From JBGPYB01 sp041493035 (GTDB lineage: Bacteria; Acidobacteriota; Vicinamibacteria; Fen-336), in contig JBGPYB010000072.1 in NCBI GenBank assembly GCA_041493035.1, positions 1 through 22,625 on the forward strand: 22,625 bases of DNA, in the 5' to 3' direction. Position numbers and translations under genes: made by a program. This document shows, piece after piece, positions 1-6,715 of the stretch. The notes under the pieces are model-generated. The model saw nothing but the letters and a program-made list of their open reading frames with translations, ran no database searches and was not told the origin of the DNA. Position 1 is the stretch's first letter, and the number at the start of each line of letters is the position of its first letter.

Positions 1-420
1 GCCACGCTGTGCGCGGATGGTGCTCCATGCATCAAAGAGAGACGTGTCGAAGTTCGTTGTGACGATCGCAGAGAAGGGTAGGGAGGTGAGCGGAAGCAGA
101 GCCTCTCTCTCGTACCGGTCCTGCTGGAACGGCTCGCTCAGGAATTTCAGCTTGTCTCCTGGAGGAGCCATCAGCGTCCTCTTGAACAGAGTCGCCGCCT
201 GAAGAAACTGACCCTGCGATGCACGCGTCTTCATCAAAGAAGCGACATCGGGCTCATAGAGATCGGCCTTGGTGGCCAGGAACGCCAGGTAAGCCTCCCA
301 GCCCGGAAGGCCCGCCCGTAGGGAGGCTCCGGCCCCGGCGAATAGAACCAAGTCGCCGGGCGCTGCAAGCTCGCACAAGCGATCACTGAGCGCAGCGGCT
401 GCCGGGGATGAAAGGCCCAC
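1..420 (-). CDS. SIR2-like NAD-binding domain protein, N-terminal part (runs off the left edge)
   Basis: An open frame of 140 codons reads leftward from a GTG at 420 and is still open at base 1, so only the N-terminus is present. It encodes a SIR2-type Rossmann domain: a glycine-rich FAGAGAS loop at residues 27-33, then GLPGW at 37-41, and a TTNFD motif at 121-125 after the phrase LPFSAIV. These are hallmarks of SIR2_2/ThsA-like domains, which bind and often hydrolyse NAD+. In bacteria such domains commonly act as the killing module of anti-phage systems (Thoeris ThsA, DSR, SIR2-APAZ and others). The start was chosen because an in-frame TAG lies eight codons upstream and a G-rich GGGGGAA precedes the GTG. 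The codons use many more A/T third positions than the downstream genes, which suggests recent transfer. Partner domains and the exact system type lie outside the window, so the defence role is inference. Confidence 0.82.
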   Translation of the reverse strand, partial: MGLSSPAAAALSDRLCELAAPGDLVLFAGAGASLRAGLPGWEAYLAFLATKADLYEPDVASLMKTRASQGQFLQAATLFKRTLMAPPGDKLKFLSEPFQQDRYEREALLPLTSLPFSAIVTTNFDTSLFDAWSTIRAQRG

Positions 421-441
421 TTGTTCCCCCGTGCGACGAGT

Positions 442-447
442 AATCTA
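442..447 (-). promoter_or_regulatory. possible -10 element for the SIR2-like gene
   Basis: On the minus strand a TAGATT hexamer lies 21 nt before the proposed GTG start. No convincing -35 hexamer is seen 16-18 nt further upstream. It is the best promoter-like match in the 227-bp divergent gap between the SIR2-like gene and the gene at 648. Confidence 0.25.
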
Positions 448-556
448 AAAGCGGATAGCACAGGAACACATCGGCGGTCGTCTGTCAAGCGTGCAGAAAG
501 CGAGGCCCGGCAAAGGCGGCCTACGTCAACGAAGGCGATAAGCCTGACATTTCGTG

Positions 557-568
557 CAACGCGCGTTG
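557..568. repeat. 12-bp perfect palindrome CAACGCGCGTTG in the divergent gap
   Basis: The sequence CAACGCGCGTTG equals its own reverse complement. It sits in the 227-bp gap between the leftward SIR2-like gene and the rightward gene at 648. A less symmetric outer pair, ATAAG (538-542) and CTTAT (575-579), surrounds it. It could be a repressor site acting on either gene. The rest of the gap (421-647) shows no gene that I can support. Confidence 0.35.
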
Positions 569-634
569 TCCTGCCTTATGCTTCGACCCGGTCTCCGAGA
601 TTCGGCACAGCGGGCTTCGCAAACTGCATCTCCC

Positions 635-642
635 AAAGGAGG
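635..642 (+). promoter_or_regulatory. strong Shine-Dalgarno AAAGGAGG
   Basis: AAAGGAGG lies 5 nt before the ATG at 648 and fixes that start. Confidence 0.8.
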
Positions 643-647
643 TCGTC

Positions 648-1208
648 ATGACGGCACTGCATCTGCTCTGGCTGCCGATCCTACTGTCGGCCGTGGTCGT
701 GTTCTTCGTCAGCTCGGTCATCCACATGGCGTCGCCATGGCACAAGAACGACTACCCCAAGGTGCCCAACGAGGACGCGGTGCGGGACGCGATCCGGCCG
801 CTCAACATTCCGCCCGGGGACTACATGATTCCGCGAGTGACGACCCGCGCGGAGATGGCCTCGCCGGAGTTCGCCGAGAAGATGAAGCAGGGCCCGGTGA
901 TGATCGTGACGGTGATACCAAACGGCCCCATGTCGATGACCCAGAGCCTCATCCTCTGGTTCCTCTACGCCGTGGTCATCGACGTCTTCGCCGCGTACGT
1001 CGCGGGGCGCGCGCTGCCGGTCGGCGCGCCGTACCTCCACGTCTTCCGCTTCGTCGGGACGGCAGCGTTCCTCTGCTACTCGGTGGCGCTCTGGCAGATG
1101 TCGATCTGGTACCGCCGCGCCTGGAGCATCACCATCAAGGCCACGGTGGACGGCCTCGTCTACGCGCTCCTGACGGCGGGGATGTTCGGCTGGCTCTGGC
1201 CGCGGTAG
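648..1208 (+). CDS. conserved hypothetical membrane protein, 186 aa
   Basis: I do not recognise a named family. The start is fixed by an AAAGGAGG site. The protein has an N-terminal membrane segment (about residues 5-25), an extra-membrane stretch of about 75 residues rich in Pro, Asp and Glu, and then three more hydrophobic segments (about 101-120, 132-154 and 168-185). This gives four membrane spans with a soluble loop between the first and second. Small proteins of this layout recur as hypothetical proteins in environmental genomes, but no catalytic motif is visible. It is the first gene of a rightward run and starts about 230 bp from the divergent SIR2-like gene. The coding frame is the only one of the local alternatives with membrane-protein periodicity and a good ribosome binding site. 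Confidence 0.85.
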   Translation: MTALHLLWLPILLSAVVVFFVSSVIHMASPWHKNDYPKVPNEDAVRDAIRPLNIPPGDYMIPRVTTRAEMASPEFAEKMKQGPVMIVTVIPNGPMSMTQSLILWFLYAVVIDVFAAYVAGRALPVGAPYLHVFRFVGTAAFLCYSVALWQMSIWYRRAWSITIKATVDGLVYALLTAGMFGWLWPR

Positions 1209-1221
1209 GCAAGGCGCCGCC

Positions 1222-1689
1222 GTGGTGTTCGCGCCGCGGACTCTGAAGGTCGAAGTCGACGAGCCGGGGCGACGGCTCGTCCTCGCGAGCGATGTCCCCG
1301 TGTTGCCGAAGGCCCTGGCGGCCGTGATGCGCGGCGGAGTCGTCCTCGTGTGCGGGTTCCCCCTCATCCCGGTCTTGTTCGCGCTCCAGCGGTCCGGCGT
1401 CTCGACCTCACGCCTCGTGGACCTCGGCGTCGCCTCCCTCGGCGTCTTGCTGAGCCTGGTTCTTCTGGCGACCCTCGCTCGAGGCAACCGTGTCGTCAGC
1501 CGCCTGGCAGCCGACCGAGTCCTTCAGCGGATCGAGATCACCGAGCGGGGGTTTCTCGGCACCGGAGGTGTGTCGGCTCAGCTCGTGCCCTTCGCCATGG
1601 TCCGGGGACTGGGCCTTCGCGCCTCACGGCCGGCCCCCGCTGGGTCAATGGGGTTCACTCCGTCGGTTGAGCCACGCTTCAGGGCCTGA
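1222..1689 (+). CDS. hypothetical two-span membrane protein, 155 aa
   Basis: A GTG at 1222 opens the frame only 13 bp after the previous gene, so co-transcription is likely. No good Shine-Dalgarno is present, so translational coupling is possible. The protein has an N-terminal cytosolic stretch, two membrane segments (about residues 37-56 and 66-88), and a basic C-terminal region with a strand-rich patch around residues 100-135. That pattern is reminiscent of membrane-anchored PH-like or DUF-type proteins, but I cannot name a family. The last 25 residues (Pro/Arg-rich) look unlike a folded ending, so the gene may be shortened by a frameshift or an early stop. No homologous-looking continuation is visible in the other frames before 1776. 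Confidence 0.6.
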   Translation: MVFAPRTLKVEVDEPGRRLVLASDVPVLPKALAAVMRGGVVLVCGFPLIPVLFALQRSGVSTSRLVDLGVASLGVLLSLVLLATLARGNRVVSRLAADRVLQRIEITERGFLGTGGVSAQLVPFAMVRGLGLRASRPAPAGSMGFTPSVEPRFRA

Positions 1690-1763
1690 TCACAACTCGC
1701 TCATTGTTTCAGCGGCCGAGGGCGTACCTTTCTGTGTACGGGCCGCTTTCCACGGACGGCCCG

Positions 1764-1770
1764 GAGGAGG
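1764..1770 (+). promoter_or_regulatory. Shine-Dalgarno GAGGAGG that selects the GTG start at 1776
   Basis: GGAGGAGG ends 5 nt before the GTG at 1776. The frame also extends 24 codons upstream to an ATG at 1704, but those residues precede the membrane anchor and have no ribosome binding site. The GTG is therefore preferred. Confidence 0.7.
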
Positions 1771-1775
1771 AACGC

Positions 1776-3026
1776 GTGACCCCAGCTCGGCTCGTTGCCA
1801 TCGGCTTCATCTTCTGTTGCGTCTCCGCGGCCTGGTTGACCCTCGGCGGCTCGGTCGTCCAGCGCACCGGCGAGTCGGACGGGCGGCTCGCCCGCGAGGT
1901 TGCCCAGCTCTGGGGCGGGAAGCACGACCAGGTCGCCCCCGACGCCAAGATCCTGCGACCCCGGTTGGTGACCGAGGACGTCAGGGACAAGGACGCCCAC
2001 GGCGGTGAGGTCACCCGCCGGGTCACCCGAACCGTGTACGACGACCTCCCCATCCCGTTGACCTCGAGCCGAGTGAAGGTGAAGATGAACCTCGACCAGC
2101 GGCGGAAGGGGCTGCTCTGGTACAACACCTACGCCCTCGGCTTCACGGCCCGCTACACCCTGCGCAATCCCGACGACGCCGAGCGCGGCACGGCCGTGCA
2201 CCTCGCCTTCCCCTCCAGCGAGGCGATCTACGACGGCTTCGTCTTCCGCGTGAACGACCGCGAGGGGAGCCCGAGCGGCAACCTCGGACAGGGAATCACC
2301 ATCACCCTGACCCTCCCCGCCCGCGGCGAGGGAAGCGTCGACCTGGCCTACCGGTCGCGAGGCCTCGGGGACTGGACCTACTCCTTCGCCCCCTCCGGAA
2401 CCGTCGCCCAGGTGCGCGACTTTGCCCTCGACCTGGAGACCGACTTCCGCGCCATCGACTTTCCCGTCGGCACGCTGTCTCCGGTCAAGAAGATCGAGGC
2501 CGGCTCCGGCTACCGCCTCGACTGGACCTTCGAGAGCCTCGTCACGGGCCAGAAAATCGGAATGGCGCCCCCCAACCGCCTGAACCCCGGCCCCCTCGCG
2601 GCGCGGATCACTTTCTTCGCCCCGGTCTCGCTCCTGTTCTTCGTGACCGTGATGGTGATCCTCGGGCTGCTCCGCGGCCACAGCCTGCACCCGATGAACT
2701 ACTTCTTCCTCGCCGCGGCCTTCTTCGCGTTTCACCTCCTCCTCGCCTACCTGGCCGACCAGATCAACATCCACGCAGCCTTCGTCACCGCGTCGGCGGC
2801 CAGCGTTTTCCTGGTCACGACGTACCTGCGGCTGGCGGGCGGGGCCCGCGTGGCCCTCGAAGCCGCCCTCTCGCAGCTCGTCTTCCTCGTGCTCTTCAGC
2901 TACGCGTTCTTCTTTGAGGGACTGACCGGGCTCACGGTCACCGTGGGGGCCGTCCTGACCCTCTTCGTTCTGATGCAGCTCACCGCCCGCGTCGACTGGA
3001 GCGAGGTGTTCGCAAGAAAGGCGTGA
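1776..3026 (+). CDS. CreD-like inner-membrane protein, 416 aa
   Basis: The protein has one N-terminal membrane segment (about residues 5-24), a large periplasmic beta-rich domain of about 250 residues, and five hydrophobic segments at the C-terminus (about 277-298, 307-328, 333-352, 362-383 and 385-406). The phrase LHPMNYFFLAAAFFAFHLLLAY and the ending TARVDW match the membrane half of the CreD/Cet family. In Enterobacteria CreD is controlled by the CreBC two-component system and affects envelope integrity and colicin E2 tolerance. No creB or creC is seen here, so this is an orphan family member and its role is unknown. The periplasmic part has no clear resemblance to E. coli CreD that I can see. 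The start is fixed by GGAGGAGG. The neighbour upstream is a small membrane protein; the next gene begins 76 bp downstream with its own likely promoter. Confidence 0.75.
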   Translation: MTPARLVAIGFIFCCVSAAWLTLGGSVVQRTGESDGRLAREVAQLWGGKHDQVAPDAKILRPRLVTEDVRDKDAHGGEVTRRVTRTVYDDLPIPLTSSRVKVKMNLDQRRKGLLWYNTYALGFTARYTLRNPDDAERGTAVHLAFPSSEAIYDGFVFRVNDREGSPSGNLGQGITITLTLPARGEGSVDLAYRSRGLGDWTYSFAPSGTVAQVRDFALDLETDFRAIDFPVGTLSPVKKIEAGSGYRLDWTFESLVTGQKIGMAPPNRLNPGPLAARITFFAPVSLLFFVTVMVILGLLRGHSLHPMNYFFLAAAFFAFHLLLAYLADQINIHAAFVTASAASVFLVTTYLRLAGGARVALEAALSQLVFLVLFSYAFFFEGLTGLTVTVGAVLTLFVLMQLTARVDWSEVFARKA

Positions 3027-3078
3027 GGCGGACTACCTTGGCCTTCAGGCCTTCCAGCCGGCCTGCGCGCGAATCGGT

Positions 3079-3084
3079 TAGACT
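3079..3084 (+). promoter_or_regulatory. possible -10 element for the first radical SAM gene
   Basis: TAGACT lies 18 nt before the ATG at 3103, and no strong Shine-Dalgarno is present (only GGGAAAAAG). A transcript from here would have a very short leader. No good -35 match is seen. Confidence 0.3.
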
Positions 3085-3102
3085 CGTGGCCTCGGGAAAA
3101 AG

Positions 3103-4722
3103 ATGCGCGTGTTCCTCGTCCACGTCCGCGACCCGCAGTTCTATGCCATCCCGCGCGGGACCCGCGCTCCGAACGGGCGCTTGCAGGTGATGGGCTTCCC
3201 GCCCATCGGCATCATGTCCCTGTCGTCGGTCCTGAAGCGCGCCGGCCACGAGTGCGTGATGTTCGACCAGGCCAACCCCGACACGCCCAACGACGTCATC
3301 CTCGCGGAGATCGAGCGCCAGGAGCCCGATCTCGTCGGGTTGAGCTTCCTCTCCACCACGAGCTATCCCTACGCGAAGATGCTGGCCCGCGAGATCCGGA
3401 AGGCGCATTCCGAGATCAAGATCGCCTTCGGCGGCGTCTTCGCGAGCCTGAACGCCCAGCTCGTCAAGATGCAGTGCGCCGAGGTCGACTTCGTCTGCCG
3501 AGGCGACGGCGAGCAGCTCCTCCTCGACCTGCTGGAACGCCTCGACGATCCCGATGGAGTGGCCGGCGTCACCTGGCAGGACGAAGCCGGCCGCCTCCGC
3601 CACAACCCGAATCGTCCGATGTCTCGGGACCTCGACCAATGGCCCTTCCCCGACCGCGAGAGTCTCCCGCTGGACTTCGTGGAGTCGATGCCCCTCGACG
3701 TCCCGGCCGTCCTCTCCCTCGACCGCTTCACCACGATGCAGACGTCCCGCGGCTGTCCGTGGCCCTGCGTCTTCTGTGACATCCCCATCTTCAACGAGGG
3801 GAAGTGGCGCTCCAGGAGCCCTGCCCACGTCATCGAGGAGTTCAAGCAGCTCCAAACCGACGGCTACGGAGCCGTCTACTTCGTCGACGACCACGTCCTC
3901 CTCCAGCCCAAGCGCATCGAGGCGATCTGCGAAGGCATCGTTGCCAACGGCATCACCATCGAATGGGGCTGCGAGGGTCGCGTCGACTCCACCTGCATGC
4001 AGCTCTTTCCGGCCATGGCCAAGGCCCACTGCCGGACGCTGATGTTCGGTATCGAGAGCGGCAGCCAGAAGATCCTCGACCGCCTGAAGAAGGAGCAGAC
4101 CCTCGCCGACGTGGAGACCGCGGTTGGCGCCGCGAAAAAGGCGGGAATCCAGATCGTCCACGGCTTCTTCGTGGTCGGGAACCCCGACGAGACCGAGGAG
4201 GACATGCGGGAGACGTTCCGCTTCGCCTCCAAGCTTCGAATCGACAGCTTTGGCTTCAATCGCCTCTGCGTCTACCGGGGAACGCCCCTCTGGTCCGAGT
4301 ACGTAAAGCGTGGCCTCGTGAGCGATGCCACGGATTGGTACAAGTACTTCAAGTGCTCGGCCATCGATCCCACCGTGCTGCCGGGCGAGGTCATCCACCG
4401 GATTCGCTCCGAGGGAATCCGGAGCCTGATGATCTACAAGATCCTCCACTACCCGGTCCAGAGCTTCAGGCTGATCCGGCGCTTCCTGCGGTACATGCCC
4501 TTGAAGGACGTGCTCTACCTGCTCGTGAAGCCCTTCCTGGGCGACAAGAAGGGACTCACCAGGGCGGAGGTCGTTTCCCGTGCGGTCGAGCACGTTGAGA
4601 TGAAGAGCGAGGCGGCGGAGATGACCCAGCTAGCCGACGACGCTCTTGAGCACGCTATCCGTCAGTCACGCGCCGAGCGCGCGCGGATCCAGGAAATGGC
4701 CGACGCCGAGCGACGCGCGTAG
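3103..4722 (+). CDS. B12-binding radical SAM enzyme (BchE/class-B methylase-like), 539 aa
   Basis: Residues 1 to about 165 form a Rossmann-like cobalamin-binding domain (MGFPPIGIMSLSSVLKRAGH, later FGGVFASLNA and VDFVCRGDGEQ), without the DxHxxG loop that some B12 domains carry. A radical SAM core follows, with its 4Fe-4S ligands in CPWPCVFC (Cys218, Cys222, Cys225). Later core elements are YFVDDHV, FGIESGSQ and HGFFVVGNPDET. The C-terminus after about residue 400 is helical and ends in a charged, possibly coiled tail. Enzymes of this class use S-adenosylmethionine and cobalamin for methylation or ring-forming steps on lipids, tetrapyrroles and natural products. The substrate cannot be read from the sequence. 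It is followed after 33 bp by the amidohydrolase gene, so the two are probably co-transcribed. Confidence 0.9.
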   Translation: MRVFLVHVRDPQFYAIPRGTRAPNGRLQVMGFPPIGIMSLSSVLKRAGHECVMFDQANPDTPNDVILAEIERQEPDLVGLSFLSTTSYPYAKMLAREIRKAHSEIKIAFGGVFASLNAQLVKMQCAEVDFVCRGDGEQLLLDLLERLDDPDGVAGVTWQDEAGRLRHNPNRPMSRDLDQWPFPDRESLPLDFVESMPLDVPAVLSLDRFTTMQTSRGCPWPCVFCDIPIFNEGKWRSRSPAHVIEEFKQLQTDGYGAVYFVDDHVLLQPKRIEAICEGIVANGITIEWGCEGRVDSTCMQLFPAMAKAHCRTLMFGIESGSQKILDRLKKEQTLADVETAVGAAKKAGIQIVHGFFVVGNPDETEEDMRETFRFASKLRIDSFGFNRLCVYRGTPLWSEYVKRGLVSDATDWYKYFKCSAIDPTVLPGEVIHRIRSEGIRSLMIYKILHYPVQSFRLIRRFLRYMPLKDVLYLLVKPFLGDKKGLTRAEVVSRAVEHVEMKSEAAEMTQLADDALEHAIRQSRAERARIQEMADAERRA

Positions 4723-4755
4723 GCCGCGACCACCGGCAGTGCGTGAGGTGACCCA

Positions 4756-6561
4756 GTGCTGAAGCCCTTGTCGATGGTCGCATTCCTGCTCGTGGCGAAT
4801 GGCACCAGCGCCCTCGGAACAGAAACGCCGGAGGTCGCCGAGGCGCGACGCTTGTTCCATCGCAACCTCGACGCGATCGCTCACAGGGATAGCACCGCCT
4901 ACCTGGCCTGCTATCTCCACTCCGACACGCTGGCCCGCACGGGCCCGACCGGGGCGGAGCTCGGGTTCTCGGGCCTCGAGAAGAGCGCGGGCGAAGCGTG
5001 GCCCGACACCTTCGAGGCTCTCGACCTGCGCCTCGTGCCCGTGAGGCCGGGAGTGGTCTACGGAACCTATCGCTATCGCGTGCGGTATGGGGCCGAGGAG
5101 CACGCGGGGCTTTCGGAGCGAGTCTTCCTCAAGACGCCCGAAGGGTGGAGGATCGCGGTCTCGACGGCATTCGATGCCCCGGCGGGCACGCCCCCAGCGG
5201 CGCGGGCGCTGATCGGCGCCACGGTCATCGACGGAACCGGCGCAGCGCCCGTGCCCGATGCGGTCGTCCTCATCCGTAACGGTCGGATCGAATGCGTCGG
5301 CACGCGTCGGGCGTGTCCGGTCCCCGAAAACGTCGACACCCTCGACCTGACCGGTGACTGGATCGCGCCGGGAATCATCGACGCCCACGTCCATTTCTCC
5401 CAGACGGGATGGGGCGACGGGCGGCCCGACGCCCTCGACCTGCGGGACCTGCATCCGTACGAGAAGACCGAGGCCGCCCTCGAGGCACATCCGGAACGCT
5501 GGTTTCGCTCCTACCTTTGCTCCGGCGTCACGGCCGTGTTCGACGTTGGAGGCTATTCCTGGACGACCTCGATGGCCGCCCGCACCGACGCCAACACGGC
5601 TGCGCCTCGGGTGAGGGCCGCCGGCCCACTCCTGTCCACGTACGATCACTGGCTCAATCTCCCCGCCGACCGGCAGTTCATCTACCTGAAGGACGAAGCC
5701 ACGGCGCGCGAGGGTGTGCGCTTCCTGGCCTCCCGGGGCGCTAGCGCGGTGAAGGTCTGGTACATCGTCACGCCGGAGCGACCGGTGGAGGCCTCGGCCC
5801 CCGCTGTTTTCGCCGCAGCGGAGGAGGCGCGCCGACTGGGCCTCCCGCTCATCGTCCATGCCACCGGACTGGCCGAAGCCAAGGTGGCCCTGCGCGCGGG
5901 CGCACGGATGCTCGTCCACAGCGTAGAGGATCTGCCCGTCGACCAGGAATTCATCGACCTGGCGAAGGCCAACGGAACGATCTACTGTCCAACCCTCACC
6001 GTTTTCGGCGGCTATCGTCGAATGGGAGAGGCCGTGATCGCGCGCCGGGTCCCCGACGTCGACGACCCGAACGGCTGCGTCGATCCGGCGACGCGAGCCA
6101 TGCTGGCCGAGGCCGCCGAGCGCGATCTGACCGCGAAGGTCACGCCGCAGGTCGTCGAGCGCTGGAGATCTGGCAGCCGGGTGGCCGAGGAGGTGAGTGC
6201 AGCCAACCTGAAGCGGCTGGCCGAGGCCAGAGTCTCCGTGGCCATGGGAACCGACGCCGGCAACCCGCTCACGCTCCATGGGCCGTCGGTGTATGCCGAA
6301 ATGGAGGCGATGCAGGCGGCGGGGCTCCCTCCCATGGAAGTGCTCGTGGCCTCGACGCGAGGCGGTGCCCAGGCCATGGGTCGCGAGAAGGAGTTGGGCA
6401 CGATCGAGAAGGGGAAGTGGGCCGACCTGGTCGTGATCTCCGCGGATCCGACCGTGACGGTCGCGAATCTCCGCAAGCTCCGCCACGTGGTCCGCGGGGG
6501 TGTCGTCCGGTCGATGGACGAGTTGAAAGCAGTTGCCGAAGCGCCGCTGCAAGAGCCCTGA
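4756..6561 (+). CDS. secreted amidohydrolase with N-terminal NTF2/SnoaL-like domain, 601 aa
   Basis: A GTG start is preceded by GAGGTG. Residues 1-20 look like an export signal (hydrophobic AFLLVANGTSALG). Residues about 25-145 resemble an NTF2-like SnoaL/DUF4440 domain ending in the typical EGWRI strand. Residues about 150-601 form an imidazolonepropionase-type amidohydrolase. Metal ligands appear intact: His211 and His213 (DAHVH), Lys333 (AVKVWY, likely carboxylated), His368 (VHATG), His388 (LVHSVED) and Asp500 (MGTDAG). This makes a functional hydrolase of cyclic amides, dipeptides or related substrates likely, probably in the periplasm. The fused NTF2-like domain is uncommon and may help bind substrate or mediate dimerisation. 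It lies between two radical SAM genes, but no shared pathway is proven. Confidence 0.88.
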   Translation: MLKPLSMVAFLLVANGTSALGTETPEVAEARRLFHRNLDAIAHRDSTAYLACYLHSDTLARTGPTGAELGFSGLEKSAGEAWPDTFEALDLRLVPVRPGVVYGTYRYRVRYGAEEHAGLSERVFLKTPEGWRIAVSTAFDAPAGTPPAARALIGATVIDGTGAAPVPDAVVLIRNGRIECVGTRRACPVPENVDTLDLTGDWIAPGIIDAHVHFSQTGWGDGRPDALDLRDLHPYEKTEAALEAHPERWFRSYLCSGVTAVFDVGGYSWTTSMAARTDANTAAPRVRAAGPLLSTYDHWLNLPADRQFIYLKDEATAREGVRFLASRGASAVKVWYIVTPERPVEASAPAVFAAAEEARRLGLPLIVHATGLAEAKVALRAGARMLVHSVEDLPVDQEFIDLAKANGTIYCPTLTVFGGYRRMGEAVIARRVPDVDDPNGCVDPATRAMLAEAAERDLTAKVTPQVVERWRSGSRVAEEVSAANLKRLAEARVSVAMGTDAGNPLTLHGPSVYAEMEAMQAAGLPPMEVLVASTRGGAQAMGREKELGTIEKGKWADLVVISADPTVTVANLRKLRHVVRGGVVRSMDELKAVAEAPLQEP

Positions 6562-6613
6562 TTCCTGCCCCACCTTTCAACCTGCGAAGAGCCTCAAGTC
6601 GCCCGAGCCGTCG

Positions 6614-6619
6614 TATACT
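6614..6619 (+). promoter_or_regulatory. possible -10 element for the second radical SAM gene
   Basis: TATACT differs from TATAAT at one base and lies 96 nt before the ATG at 6716. No good -35 hexamer is seen at 16-18 nt. If used, it gives a leader of about 90 nt that contains the hairpin at 6651-6672 and a strong Shine-Dalgarno. Confidence 0.35.
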
Positions 6620-6650
6620 CGCGCCCTCCGTTACTGTCTTACCGTCTGAG

Positions 6651-6672
6651 GGGCCCGCACCTGCGCGGGCCC
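6651..6672 (+). other. GC-rich hairpin in the leader of the second radical SAM gene
   Basis: GGGCCCGC (6651-6658) pairs perfectly with GCGGGCCC (6665-6672) across a 6-nt loop. There is no T-run after it, so it is not a clear intrinsic terminator. It stands 43 nt before the ATG at 6716 and could stabilise the mRNA, end the preceding transcript in a rho-dependent manner, or bind a regulator. Confidence 0.5.
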
Positions 6673-6715
6673 AGGGCCGCCCGCATGGTGACCCGGCAAG
6701 AGGGGGAGGATTGCG

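Noticed and set aside
234..488. Minus-strand 84-codon frame near the left edge
   Set aside because: It overlaps the SIR2-like frame, has no motif, and starts upstream of the in-frame logic of the real gene.
538..579. Possible integron attC site in the divergent gap
   Set aside because: The palindrome has CAAC/GTTG but lacks the spaced R and L boxes of attC, and it lies at the 5' end, not the 3' end, of the neighbouring gene.
2980..4593. Minus-strand open frame of 537 codons opposite the first radical SAM gene
   Set aside because: No motif and a shadow composition rich in Asp, Glu and Val; the plus strand carries CX3CX2C and a B12 domain.
4666..6573. Long minus-strand open frame (635 codons) opposite the amidohydrolase gene
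   Set aside because: It mirrors the plus-strand gene in G+C-rich DNA, has Arg/Gly/His-rich composition with no domain, and the opposite frame has a complete set of metal-binding motifs.
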